From Streptomyces sp. NBC_01244 (lineage in GTDB: Bacteria; Actinomycetota; Actinomycetes; Streptomycetales; Streptomycetaceae), in NCBI RefSeq assembly GCF_035987325.1, contig NZ_CP108488.1, positions 4,898,001-4,962,000 of the forward strand: DNA of 64,000 bases. The letters run 5' to 3'. This document shows positions 42,003 to 50,774 of the stretch, in pieces. The first letter of the stretch is position 1. Every line of letters begins with the position of its first letter. The notes beneath the pieces are model-generated. The model searched no databases, was not told where the DNA came from, and was given only the letters and a program-made list of their open reading frames with translations. The position numbers were made by a program, and so were the translations under genes.

Positions 42003-43184
42003 TCAGCGGTCGAAGTCGATCTCCACGTCCTCCGACACCGGGTGCGACTGGCAGGCCAGCACGAACCCGGCCTCCGTCTCCTGCTCCTCCAGCGCGAAGT
42101 TGCGGTCCATCCGCACCTCGCCCGAGACGACGAACGCCCGGCAGGTGCCGCACACCCCGCCCTTGCAGGCGTACGGGGCGTCCGCGCGGGCCCGGAGCAC
42201 CGCGTCGAGCAGGGATTCGCCGTCGCGCACGGGCCAGGTGCCCGAGCGGCCGTCGAGCCGCGCGGTGACCCGGCCGCGCGTGGTGTCGGCCGAAGCGGGG
42301 CGCGCGGGCGGGGCGGTGTCCTCGACGTGGAAGACCTCTTCGTGGACCCGGGTGCGGAGCACGCCGAGCGCGCTCAGCGCCTTCTCCGCTCCCGTCACCA
42401 GACCGTACGGTCCGCACAGGAACCAGCCCGTCACCTCCGCGACCGGCAGCAGCGCGGGGAGCAGTTCGGTCAGCCGCTCCTCGCCGAGCCGGCCCGAGGG
42501 CAGCCCGGCCTCCTGCTCCTCCCGGGACAGCACGGTGACGAGCTGGAACCGGTCGGGATAGCGGTCCTTGAGGTCGGCCACCTCCTCCAGGAACATCGTC
42601 GAGGCCGCGCTGCGGTCGCTGCGCACCAGGCAGAACCGGGCGTCGGGGCGGGCGGCGAGGAGGGTGGCGGCGATCGACAGCACCGGGGTGATGCCGCTGC
42701 CGCCGACGATCGCGGCGTAGTGCGCGGCGGCCGGAGCCGCCGCGGGCTCCAGGATGAACCGGCCGGCCGGGACCATCACGTCCAGGACGTCCCCGGCGGC
42801 GATCTCCTTGTGGGCGAAGGAGGAGAACTCCCCGCCCTCCACCAGCCGCACCCCGACCCGCAGCGCGGCGGGGCCGGGCCCGTCCGCGGCCGGGGCGGGG
42901 GAGCAGATCGAGTAGGTCCGCCGCACCTCCGGTGCGGCGGACGTGCCGGCCGCCGCACCGGAACCGCCGCGGCGCAGGGTGAGGTGCTGGCCGGGGGCGT
43001 GCCGGTACTCGGCGCGCAGCTCCGGCGGGACGGCCAGGGTCAGGGCCACGGAGTCCTCGGTGAGCCGGTCGACCGCCGTCACCGTCAAGGTGTGGAAGGC
43101 GCCGTGGCGCGCGGGGCGCGCCGACGCGGTGGCCGCCGGGCCTGCGGGCGCCACCGGCGTGGGCGACGGCGGTGACACGGCCAT
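42003..43184 (-). CDS. paaE: Phenylacetyl-CoA epoxidase reductase subunit PaaE
   Basis: The 393-residue protein has an FAD domain (RRTYSICSP), an NAD domain (AIVGGSGITPVLSI, GWFLCGPYGLV) and a C-terminal plant-type 2Fe-2S domain with CKGGVCGTCRA and a distant ACQSHP cysteine. It passes electrons from NADPH to the PaaAC oxygenase. It is the last gene of paaABCDE, starting directly after the paaD stop. Confidence 0.97.
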   Translation of the reverse strand: MAVSPPSPTPVAPAGPAATASARPARHGAFHTLTVTAVDRLTEDSVALTLAVPPELRAEYRHAPGQHLTLRRGGSGAAAGTSAAPEVRRTYSICSPAPAADGPGPAALRVGVRLVEGGEFSSFAHKEIAAGDVLDVMVPAGRFILEPAAAPAAAHYAAIVGGSGITPVLSIAATLLAARPDARFCLVRSDRSAASTMFLEEVADLKDRYPDRFQLVTVLSREEQEAGLPSGRLGEERLTELLPALLPVAEVTGWFLCGPYGLVTGAEKALSALGVLRTRVHEEVFHVEDTAPPARPASADTTRGRVTARLDGRSGTWPVRDGESLLDAVLRARADAPYACKGGVCGTCRAFVVSGEVRMDRNFALEEQETEAGFVLACQSHPVSEDVEIDFDR

Positions 43185-43703
43185 CTACAGCTCCTTGAAG
43201 TGGTCGAACGGTTCACGGCAGGCGGTGCAGCGGCGCAGCGCCTTGCATGCGGTGGAGGAGAACCGGCTGAGCAGCTCGGTGTCGGTCGATCCGCAGTTCG
43301 GGCAGCGGACGGACAGGGTGAGCGGAACCGGTCCGCCGGCGGCGTGCGGCCGCGGCGGGGCGATGCCGAACTCGGCCAGTTTGCGGCGGCCTTCGGCGCT
43401 GATGTCGTCGGTGGACCAGGCGGGGGCCAGCACGGTCCGCACCCGGACCTCCGGTATGCCGTGGTCGGTCAGGACCCGCTCGATGTCGGCGGACATGGCC
43501 TCGATGGCAGGGCAGCCGGTGTAGGTGGGGGTCAGGGTGACCTCCACGTGGCCGTCCTCGTGCATCCGCACCCCGCGCATCACGCCGAGCTCGGCGAGGG
43601 TGAGCACCGGCAGTTCGGGGTCGGGGACGGAGCCGGCCAGCGCGGCCAGCTCCACCTCCAGCCGGGTCCTGTCGGTGCCGGTTCCGGCACCGGTGCCGGT
43701 CAC
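43185..43703 (-). CDS. paaD: Phenylacetyl-CoA epoxidase accessory protein PaaD
   Basis: GTG 43703 overlaps the paaC stop (GTGA); GTG 43706 is the alternative. The 172-residue protein has the MIP18/DUF59 fold (VPDPELPVLTLAELGV, YTGCPA) and a C-terminal zinc-type cysteine set (CPNCGSTDTEL ... CRRC-like pattern CTAC). PaaD is thought to help assemble iron centres of the epoxidase. Confidence 0.95.
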   Translation of the reverse strand: MTGTGAGTGTDRTRLEVELAALAGSVPDPELPVLTLAELGVMRGVRMHEDGHVEVTLTPTYTGCPAIEAMSADIERVLTDHGIPEVRVRTVLAPAWSTDDISAEGRRKLAEFGIAPPRPHAAGGPVPLTLSVRCPNCGSTDTELLSRFSSTACKALRRCTACREPFDHFKEL

Positions 43704-44446
43704 CACGATGCCCCCGGGTGGCTGCGGTGCAGGTGCTGCATCTCCGCGAGCAGGCGGCCGAACGACTCGGTGTGCAGTCCCTGCCGGCCGGCTCCCGCGG
43801 CCCAGGCGCCGTGCCGCGGCCCCTGGGGCAGCTCCAGCCCGGCCCGCTCCAGTACGCCGCCCAGCGCGGCCAGCCAACGGCTTTCCAGGGCGGCCCAGTC
43901 GATCTCTTCGAGCCCGTCCACCGGCCGGAACATCTCCCCGGTGTACTTCCACAGCCCGTCCAGACCGGCCCGCATCCGGCGCCGGCTCTCCTCGGTGCCG
44001 TCGCCGAGCCGCAGCGTCCACTGCTCGGCGTGGTCGCGGTGGTAGGCGGTCTCCTTGACCGCCTTGGCGGCGAGCGGCGCGAACGGGCCCTCGCCGAGGG
44101 CGAGCTCCCCGTAGAGCTCGTGCTGGTAGAACGAGAAGTAGAGCTGGCGCGCGATGGTGTGGGCGAAGTCGCCGTTCGGCTGCTCGACCAGCTGGAGGTT
44201 GCGGAAGGACCGCTCCTCGCGGAGGTAGGCCAGCTCGTCCTCGTCGCCGGCCGTCGACAGCAGGATGCGGGCCTGGCCGAGCAGGTCGAGGGCGATGTTG
44301 GCGAGGGCGACCTCCTCCTCCAGGACGGGCGCGTGGCCCGCCCACTCGCCGAGGCGGTGCGAAAGGATCAGCGCGTCGTCGCCGAGGGCCAGGGCCGCCG
44401 CCACGGCGGCCGTCCCCGATGCGGTGCTCGTCTCGGTGCTGGTCAC
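43700..44446 (-). CDS. paaC: Phenylacetyl-CoA epoxidase subunit PaaC
   Basis: GTG 44446 overlaps the paaB stop and gives 248 residues. The ferritin-like helical protein has HRLGEWAGHAPVLEEEVALAN, FSFYQHELYG and AYHRDHAEQW, typical of PaaC. It is the structural partner of the catalytic PaaA subunit and lacks a complete di-iron ligand set. Confidence 0.96.
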   Translation of the reverse strand: MTSTETSTASGTAAVAAALALGDDALILSHRLGEWAGHAPVLEEEVALANIALDLLGQARILLSTAGDEDELAYLREERSFRNLQLVEQPNGDFAHTIARQLYFSFYQHELYGELALGEGPFAPLAAKAVKETAYHRDHAEQWTLRLGDGTEESRRRMRAGLDGLWKYTGEMFRPVDGLEEIDWAALESRWLAALGGVLERAGLELPQGPRHGAWAAGAGRQGLHTESFGRLLAEMQHLHRSHPGASW

Positions 44447-44727
44447 AGGTGCTGCACCCCCTCGGGGATCTCGTAGAAGGTGGGGTGCCGGTAGGGCTTG
44501 TCGGCGGACGGGGCGAAGAACGGGTCCCGCTCGTCCGGGGAGGAGGCGGTGATCTCCGTGGAGGGCACCACCCAGATGGAGATGCCCTCGCCCCGCCGGG
44601 TGTAGAGATCGCGGGCGTTGCGCAGGGCCATCTCCGCGTCGGGGGCGTGCAGGCTGCCCGCGTGCGTGTGCGAGAGGCCGCGCCGCGAGCGGACGAACAC
44701 CTCCCACAGGGGCCAGTTCCGCGTCAT
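44443..44727 (-). CDS. paaB: Phenylacetyl-CoA epoxidase subunit PaaB
   Basis: ATG 44727 overlaps the paaA stop and gives 94 residues. [31 protein letters not shown] is diagnostic of PaaB, which bridges PaaAC dimers. It is complete at the usual length. Confidence 0.97.
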   Translation of the reverse strand: MTRNWPLWEVFVRSRRGLSHTHAGSLHAPDAEMALRNARDLYTRRGEGISIWVVPSTEITASSPDERDPFFAPSADKPYRHPTFYEIPEGVQHL

Positions 44728-45776
44728 ACCCGAGCCTCGCTTCCGATTGCCGCCGCGGCGGCCGTGGCCGCCGCCTGCTTCTCCGCGTACGCCGCGGCCG
44801 CGTCGCGCACCCAGGCGCCTTCTTCGTGCGCCGCGCGGCGCTGTCCGATCCGCTCTTCGTTGCACGGGCCGTTGCCCTTGAGCACCTCCCAGAACTCCGC
44901 CCAGTCGATGGCTCCGAAGTCGTGGTGCCCGCGCTCCTCGTTCCACTTCAGGTCCGGGTCGGGCAGGGTCAGCCCCAGCGACTCGGCCTGCGGCACGGCG
45001 ATGTCCACGAAGCGCTGGCGCAGATCGTCATTGGTGTGGCGCTTGATCCGCCAGGCCATCGACTGCGCCGAGTGCCCCGACTCGGCGTCCGGCGGGCCGA
45101 ACATCATCAGCGAGGGCCACCACCAGCGGTCGACGGCGTCCTGCGCCATCGCGTGCTGGGCCTGGGTGCCCCGGGAGAGGGCGAGGAGCAGCTCGTACCC
45201 CTGGCGCTGGTGGAAGGACTCCTCCTTGCAGATCCGGACCATGGCCCGCGCGTACGGCCCGTAGGAGCAGCGGCAGATCGGGACCTGGTTGGTGATCGCC
45301 GCGCCGTCCACGAGCCAGCCGATCGCGCCGACGTCGGCCCAGGTCAGCGTGGGGTAGTTGAAGATCGAGGAGTACTTCTGCTTCCCGGCGTGGAGCTTGT
45401 CGAGGAGCTCGTCGCGGCTGGTGCCCAGGGTCTCGGCGGCGCTGTACAGGTACAGGCCGTGTCCGGCCTCGTCCTGGACCTTCGCCATCAGGATCGCCTT
45501 GCGGCGCAGGGAGGGCGCGCGGGTGATCCAGTTCGCCTCGGGCTGCATGCCGATGATCTCGGAGTGGGCGTGCTGGGCCATCTGGCGGACCAGTGAGGCG
45601 CGGTACTCGTCGGGCATCCAGTCGCGCGGTTCCACCCGCTCGTCGGCCGCCACGGCCGCGTCGAAGGCGGCCGCGAGCTGCGCGCCGAGGTCGGCGGTCA
45701 CGCCGATCCCCGCGTCCTGCCCCGCGTCCCGCCCCTCCGTCCCCGATGTCACTGCCGGGGTCACTGCCACCATCAC
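44724..45776 (-). CDS. paaA: Phenylacetyl-CoA epoxidase catalytic subunit PaaA
   Basis: The 350-residue protein has the di-iron four-helix bundle, with [12 protein letters not shown] and [11 protein letters not shown] carrying Glu/His ligands. It epoxidises the ring of phenylacetyl-CoA as the first oxidative step. ATG 45776 and ATG 45773 are adjacent starts. It heads the operon, and an operator-like 18-mer lies 41 bp upstream. Confidence 0.97.
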   Translation of the reverse strand: MMVAVTPAVTSGTEGRDAGQDAGIGVTADLGAQLAAAFDAAVAADERVEPRDWMPDEYRASLVRQMAQHAHSEIIGMQPEANWITRAPSLRRKAILMAKVQDEAGHGLYLYSAAETLGTSRDELLDKLHAGKQKYSSIFNYPTLTWADVGAIGWLVDGAAITNQVPICRCSYGPYARAMVRICKEESFHQRQGYELLLALSRGTQAQHAMAQDAVDRWWWPSLMMFGPPDAESGHSAQSMAWRIKRHTNDDLRQRFVDIAVPQAESLGLTLPDPDLKWNEERGHHDFGAIDWAEFWEVLKGNGPCNEERIGQRRAAHEEGAWVRDAAAAYAEKQAAATAAAAAIGSEARV

Positions 45777-45816
45777 GGCCCCCTGTCAGAGGTCATTTCC
45801 CGCCTCGTCCCGCCCG

Positions 45817-45834
45817 ACCGACCGATCGTTCGGT
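45817..45834. promoter_or_regulatory. Operator-like palindrome before paaA
   Basis: ACCGACCGATCGTTCGGT has ACCGA/TCGGT arms around CGATCG. Its reverse complement matches the site at 50706 in 17 of 18 bases. It fits TetR/PaaR-type operators. Confidence 0.75.
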
Positions 45835-45918
45835 TCATGCTCTTCAATGGTGGGACGAGGGCCCGTAGGGTGTCAACCTCTGTGGTCAACCCTGTGGACA
45901 CCGGATGATCGGGGCGGG

Positions 45919-46617
45919 ATGGATTCGAACGAGCGCGAGCCCCTCGAAGGAGCGGCTCCACCCCCGTCCAGGGCGCCCGGAATCGCCGGCCTGTCCAAGC
46001 CGTACCGGGTCGTCACGGCCCTCGCGCTCGGCGCGGTGGCGGTGGCAGCATGCTGGCACCTGACCCTCGTCTTCCTGCACGTGGCCCCGTCCAACACGGT
46101 CAGCAAGCAGCACGCGGGGGTGATCGACTGGTGGATCTACCCCGAGTTCGAACAGAACTGGAAGCTCTTCGCACCCAACCCGCTCCAGCAGAACATCGCC
46201 GTGGAAGTGCGCGCGGAAGTGCGGACGGACGACGGCATGCTGGTGACGGGCAACTGGCGCGGGCTGTCCGCCGAGGACGGCGCGGCCATCCACCACAGCC
46301 TGCTGCCGAGCCACACCGAGCAGAACGAGCTCCGCCGGGCCTGGGACTTCTTCACCACCTCCCACGACGAGGACAACAAGTCCACCGGCGAGCGCGGCGC
46401 GCTCTCCGAGGAGTACCTGCGCCGGATCGCCCTGGACCGGCTGGACCCGCGCACACCGGCAGATACGTCCGTGGGCAAGGGCGGGCACTTGGCAGAGGGC
46501 CGGATCGTACGGATCCAGCTGCGCGGGGCGACGACGGAGGTCTCCGCACCCAAGTGGTCGGACGAGAAGGCCGACACCCAGACGTACTACCGGGAGCTGC
46601 CGTGGTGGATGGTCTGA
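45919..46617 (+). CDS. DUF5819 family membrane protein
   Basis: ATG 45919 gives 232 residues with one N-terminal helix (ALALGAVAVAACWHLTLVFL). A short motif PEFEQNWKLFAPNP follows, and most of the protein is predicted outside the membrane. This motif is typical of DUF5819 proteins, which usually sit beside an HTTM-domain gene, as here. The last 12 bp overlap the HTTM start, so translation is coupled. The function is unknown, but the pairing suggests a two-part membrane system. Confidence 0.9.
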   Translation: MDSNEREPLEGAAPPPSRAPGIAGLSKPYRVVTALALGAVAVAACWHLTLVFLHVAPSNTVSKQHAGVIDWWIYPEFEQNWKLFAPNPLQQNIAVEVRAEVRTDDGMLVTGNWRGLSAEDGAAIHHSLLPSHTEQNELRRAWDFFTTSHDEDNKSTGERGALSEEYLRRIALDRLDPRTPADTSVGKGGHLAEGRIVRIQLRGATTEVSAPKWSDEKADTQTYYRELPWWMV

Positions 46618-47855
46618 GGAGGTTCAGGGCCTCGGCCGGCCGGGCGCTCGCCCGGGTCAGCGGGCAGGCGCTGGGCCCGTACCAGAGCGCCGTGGTCCGC
46701 ATCGGCTTCGCGGGCACCTGGCTGTTCTTCCTGCTGCGCGAGTTCCCCCACCGCCACGAGCTGTACGGGCCGGACGGACCGTGGAGCTGGGAGCTGGCGG
46801 AGCGGCTGATCGACACGAACCGCGCCTTCACGGTGCTGATGTGGTCGGACTCGGCGCTCTGGTTCGAGATCGTCTACGCCGTGGCCGTGCTGGCGGCCGC
46901 CCTGCTGATGCTGGGCTGGCGAACCCGGGCGACCTCCGTGGTGTTCATGGTCGGCGTGCTGTCCCTGCAGAACCGCAGCGTCTTCATGGGCGACGGCGGG
47001 GACAACGTCATCCACCTGATGGCGATCTACCTCGTGCTGACCCGCTGCGCGCAGGTCTGGTCGCTGGACGCCCGCCGCGCCCGGCGCCTGGGCGCGGTGT
47101 CGGCCGGGCGGGCGGGGCCGGTGCTGTGGGGCGTGCTCGGCGCGGTGTTCGCGTACGGGGCCGTGACCGGGGGGTTCAGCACCAACTGGCTGGTGATCTT
47201 CGCGGCCCTGTGGGTGCTCGGCGCGCTGTGGTGGATGGTCGACCGCTACGAGCCGGAGGGTGAGGGGCGAGCCGTCCTCGACGTCCTGGCCAACCTGCTG
47301 CACAACGCCGGGATGCTCGTGATCATGGTGGAGGTCTGCCTGATCTACGCGACGGCCGGCTGGTACAAGATCCAGGGCTCGCGGTGGCAGGACGGCACGG
47401 CGCTGTACTACCCGCTGAACCTGGACTACTTCACCCCGTGGCCCGGACTCTCGGCCTTCCTCGCGAGCAGCGGCACGCTGGTCATGCTGCTGTCCTACGG
47501 GACGGTCGCGGTCCAGGTGGCCTTTCCGTTCACCCTGTTCAACCGGCGGATCAAGAACGTGCTGCTGGCGCTGATGATGCTGGAGCACGCGGGGATCGCG
47601 GTGCTGCTGGGACTGCCGTTCTTCTCGATGGCGATGATCGCCGCCGATGCGGTGTTTCTGCCGACCGGGTTTTTGGTCTGGGTCGGCGCGCGGGTCGCTG
47701 CGCGGCGGGTTCGTGGGGGGCGGGCCGTTCCGGGGCCGGAGCCGGCCCAGGACCCGGCCCAGGCCCAGGACCCGGCCCAGGCCCCGGACCCGGCCCAGGC
47801 CCCGGAGCCGTACGCGGATCCGGAGTCGGCGCTTCCCAGCCCGGCCCCGCGCTGA
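46605..47855 (+). CDS. HTTM-domain membrane protein (vitamin K carboxylase-like)
   Basis: The start is GTG 46605 or 46602. The 416-residue protein has about nine membrane helices and the HTTM signature VFMGDGGDNVIHLMAIYL, later TAGWYKIQGSRWQDGTALYY. The Lys in this second motif aligns with the catalytic Lys218 region (AGVKKLDADW) of human gamma-glutamyl carboxylase. HTTM proteins share that membrane fold, but bacterial substrates are mostly unknown. The C-terminal 45 residues are a Pro-Ala-Gln repeat (PAQDPAQAPDPAQAPEP). DUF5819 is its partner. Confidence 0.92.
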   Translation: MDGLRRFRASAGRALARVSGQALGPYQSAVVRIGFAGTWLFFLLREFPHRHELYGPDGPWSWELAERLIDTNRAFTVLMWSDSALWFEIVYAVAVLAAALLMLGWRTRATSVVFMVGVLSLQNRSVFMGDGGDNVIHLMAIYLVLTRCAQVWSLDARRARRLGAVSAGRAGPVLWGVLGAVFAYGAVTGGFSTNWLVIFAALWVLGALWWMVDRYEPEGEGRAVLDVLANLLHNAGMLVIMVEVCLIYATAGWYKIQGSRWQDGTALYYPLNLDYFTPWPGLSAFLASSGTLVMLLSYGTVAVQVAFPFTLFNRRIKNVLLALMMLEHAGIAVLLGLPFFSMAMIAADAVFLPTGFLVWVGARVAARRVRGGRAVPGPEPAQDPAQAQDPAQAPDPAQAPEPYADPESALPSPAPR

Positions 47856-48149
47856 GGGCCGGCCCTGCGGGGCGGAGTCCCCTACCCGCCCTTCGCCCGT
47901 TCCCCGGGCTCTGCCCGGACCCGGTCCTCAAACGCCGGACGGGCTGAAGCGTCCTGGGGCTCCGCCCCAGACCCCGCTCCTCAAACGCCGGAGGGGCTGG
48001 AAGGGCGCCGGGCGGGCTGGAGGATTGCCGGAGGGGCTGGAAGGGCGCCGGGCGGGCTGGAAGATTGCCGGAGGGGCTGGAAGAGCGGCGGACGGGCTGG
48101 AAGATCGCTGGTGGGGGCGGGGCTGGTCGGGGGGTCGTAGGGTCGCCGT
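47856..48149. repeat. Intergenic repeat region
   Basis: Copy A of the dispersed element (47864-47998) carries TCCTCAAACGCCGGA twice and a CTGGGGC/GCCCCAG hairpin (47954-47970). It is followed by tandem copies of a roughly 30-bp unit related to GGGCTGGAAGGGCGCCGGGC (47992-48110). No gene is supported. Confidence 0.85.
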
Positions 48150-48923
48150 ATGAGTGAGCAGCGCGGGGAAACCGATGGCATCGAGGACACCGAACGGCAG
48201 TGGCGGGAGATTGCCGGGCGGGAGGAGCTCGTGCTGCTCGACGGGTTCCACGCGCTGAAGCACGCCCTGCGGTTCGGGGCGGAGGTCCGGCTGGCCGTCG
48301 CCGAGGACCCGGACGCCGTACGGGGCCTCGCGCGCGAGCTGGCTCCGGACGTGGAGGCGCAGGTGGCCCGGCTGGTGCGGCGCGCTCCGCTCAAGGGGCT
48401 GCTGGCGCGGGTGCACCCCACCGGAGTGGCGGCCCTCGCGGTCCGGCCCGGCCGGGCCGAGGGACGGGCCCGGCTCGACGCACGGCCCAGGACGGCCCCG
48501 ATCGTGGTGCTCGACAACCCCCGCAACCTGGGCAACGTCGGAGCCGTCGTCCGGCTCGCCGCCGGCTTCGGCGCCACCGGCGTGATCACCCGGGGGGATC
48601 TGGACCCCTGGCACCCCCATGTGGTCCGGGCCGGCGCGGGGCTGCACTACGCCACCACCGTGGACCGGGTGGAGCTCGGCACGCTGCCGTCCGGCCCGCT
48701 GTACGCCCTCGACCCGGAGGGCGAGGACATCCGCGCCCTCACCCTCCCGGACGAGGCCCTGCTCGCCTTCGGCTCCGAACGCCACGGCATCTCGCCCGAG
48801 CTGCGCGCCCGCGCCGATCACCTGGTGTCCCTGCCGATGCGGCCGCAGGTCTCCAGCTACAACCTGGCCACAAGCGTGGCCATGGCCCTCTTCCACTGGG
48901 GCGGGCCCAGGGAGAACGCCTAG
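48150..48923 (+). CDS. SpoU/TrmH-family RNA 2'-O-methyltransferase
   Basis: The 257-residue protein has the SPOUT knot motifs NPRNLGNVGAVVRLA, FGSERHGIS and LPMRPQVSSYNLATSVAMAL. The N-terminal 90 residues are a substrate-binding domain with FHALKHALRFGAEV. It should methylate a ribose in rRNA or tRNA using AdoMet. Its TAG stop overlaps the TAG stop of the convergent paaN in one CTAG. Confidence 0.95.
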   Translation: MSEQRGETDGIEDTERQWREIAGREELVLLDGFHALKHALRFGAEVRLAVAEDPDAVRGLARELAPDVEAQVARLVRRAPLKGLLARVHPTGVAALAVRPGRAEGRARLDARPRTAPIVVLDNPRNLGNVGAVVRLAAGFGATGVITRGDLDPWHPHVVRAGAGLHYATTVDRVELGTLPSGPLYALDPEGEDIRALTLPDEALLAFGSERHGISPELRARADHLVSLPMRPQVSSYNLATSVAMALFHWGGPRENA

Positions 48924-50617
48924 CCCTGGCGGCGGACCTCCACCACGCGGAAGCGGTTCGACACGAACGCCCCGTCGCACAGTGCGGCGTTCGCAGCGGG
49001 GTTGCCGCCGGAGCCGTGGAAGTCGGAGAAGGCCGCGGTCTGGTTCACATAGACCCCGCCCGTCAGGTTCAGCGAGAGCTGCGCCGACTCCTCGAGGCAG
49101 ACCTCCTCGATGGCCCGCTCGGTGTCCGCGGACGTGGTGTACGCCCCGACCGTCATGGCGCCCTTCTCGCGGATGGTGCGCCGCAGCAGTTCGAGGGCGC
49201 TCTGCGTGGAGTCGACCGCGACCGCGAAGGAGACCGGGCCGAAGCACTCGGAGAGGTAGGGGGCGGACTCGTCGGCCCCATCCCAATATTTCGGCGCGGA
49301 GTCCAGCTTCACCATCACCGGCGTGCGCACCACGGCGTCCGGGAACTCCGGGTTCGTGACCTCGCGCGAGGCCAGCGCGACCTCGCCGAGCCCGGCCGCG
49401 GCCTCCAGGCGGGCCTTCACGTCCGGGTTGACCAGCGCGCCGAGCAGGGCGTTGGCCCGCGCGTCGTCGCCGAGCAGGCCGCCGACCGCGCCCGCGAGGT
49501 CGGAGACGACCTCGTCGTAGGACTTGTGCCCGGCGTCGGTCTCGATGCCGTCGCGCGGGATCAGCAGGTTCTGCGGGGTGGTGCACATCTGGCCGCTGTA
49601 GAGGGAGAGGGAGAAGGCCAGGTTGGAGAGCATGCCCTTGTAGTTGTCGGTGGAGTCCAGGACGACGGTGTTGACGCCGGCCTTCTCCGTGTAGACCTGC
49701 GCCTGGCGGGCGTTGGTCTCCAACCAGTCGCCGAACTCGGTGGACCCGGTGTAGTCGATGACCTTGATCTCGGGGCGGACGGCGAGCTCCTTGGCGATGC
49801 CCTCGCCCGGACGCTCCACGGCCAGCGCGACCAGGTTCGGGTCGAAGCCGGCGTCCGCCAGAACCTCGCGGGCCACCTGGACGGTCAGCGCCAGCGGGAG
49901 CACGGCGCGCGGGTGCGGCTTGACCAGCACCGGGTTACCCGTGGCCAGAGAGGCGAAGATGCCCGGGTAGCCGTTCCAGGTGGGGAAGGTGTTGCAGCCG
50001 ATCATCAGGGAGATGCCGCGCGGCACGGCCGTGAAGGTCTTGCCGAGCTCCAGCGGGTCCTTCTTGCCCTGCGGCTTCGACCAGTCGGCCTGCCCGGGGA
50101 CGCGGGTCTGCTCCTCGTAGGCGTAGGCGATGGCCTCCAGGCCGCGGTCCTGTGCGTGCGGGCCGCCCGCCTGGAACGCCATCATGAAGGCCTGGCCGCT
50201 GGTGTGCATGACCGCGTGCGCGAACTCGTGCGTCCGCGCCGAGATCCGGGCCAGGATCTCGATGCAGACCAGGGCGCGCGCTTCGGGCCCGGCATCGCGC
50301 CAGGCACCCATGCCGGCCCGCATGGCGGGCAGCAGCACCTCCGGGTCCACGTGCGGGTACTCGACGCCGAGCTCCACGCCGTAGGGGGAGGTCTCCGCGC
50401 CCGTCCAGCCGTCGGTGCCGGGCTGTCCGAGGTCGAGCCGGGTGCCGCGCAGCGCCTCGAAGGCGGCGAGGCCGTCGGCCGGCGCGGTCTCCCCGTACGC
50501 CTTGGGGTGCTCGGGGTGCGGGGACCAGTAGGCGCGGCTGCGGATCGTGGCCAGCGCCTGGTCCAGGGTGGGCCGGTGCTTGGCGGACAGCTGGGGGACG
50601 GTGAGCTCGGCGGCCAT
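48920..50617 (-). CDS. paaN: Phenylacetic acid degradation aldehyde dehydrogenase PaaN
   Basis: ATG 50617 is preceded by GAGGAG and gives 565 residues. It is an aldehyde dehydrogenase with GCNTFPTWNGYPGIFASLATGNPVLVK cofactor region (residues about 210-235) and the nucleophile Cys in YSGQMCTTPQN. There is no MaoC-type hydratase domain, so it is the actinobacterial PaaN form and not PaaZ. It probably oxidises the aldehyde made after ring opening. It is divergent from paaH across an operator-like site. Confidence 0.94.
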   Translation of the reverse strand: MAAELTVPQLSAKHRPTLDQALATIRSRAYWSPHPEHPKAYGETAPADGLAAFEALRGTRLDLGQPGTDGWTGAETSPYGVELGVEYPHVDPEVLLPAMRAGMGAWRDAGPEARALVCIEILARISARTHEFAHAVMHTSGQAFMMAFQAGGPHAQDRGLEAIAYAYEEQTRVPGQADWSKPQGKKDPLELGKTFTAVPRGISLMIGCNTFPTWNGYPGIFASLATGNPVLVKPHPRAVLPLALTVQVAREVLADAGFDPNLVALAVERPGEGIAKELAVRPEIKVIDYTGSTEFGDWLETNARQAQVYTEKAGVNTVVLDSTDNYKGMLSNLAFSLSLYSGQMCTTPQNLLIPRDGIETDAGHKSYDEVVSDLAGAVGGLLGDDARANALLGALVNPDVKARLEAAAGLGEVALASREVTNPEFPDAVVRTPVMVKLDSAPKYWDGADESAPYLSECFGPVSFAVAVDSTQSALELLRRTIREKGAMTVGAYTTSADTERAIEEVCLEESAQLSLNLTGGVYVNQTAAFSDFHGSGGNPAANAALCDGAFVSNRFRVVEVRRQG

Positions 50618-50705
50618 CAGGGACCAACTCCTCTTTGAGCCGGGCGGGATCAGGCGATCGGGGCAGGCAAGAAGGGATGAACAAGAGCAGACTGGAGTTA
50701 GAGTA

Positions 50706-50723
50706 ACCGAACGATCGGTCGGG
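50706..50723. promoter_or_regulatory. Operator-like palindrome between paaN and paaH
   Basis: ACCGAACGATCGGTCGGG matches the reverse complement of the paaA site in 17 of 18 bases. It lies 88 bp from the paaN start and 51 bp from the paaH start. Confidence 0.78.
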
Positions 50724-50774
50724 ACAAGAGGGCCCGGCAGGCCTGTGGACAAGTCGGTGCGGGAGGATCTGGGC

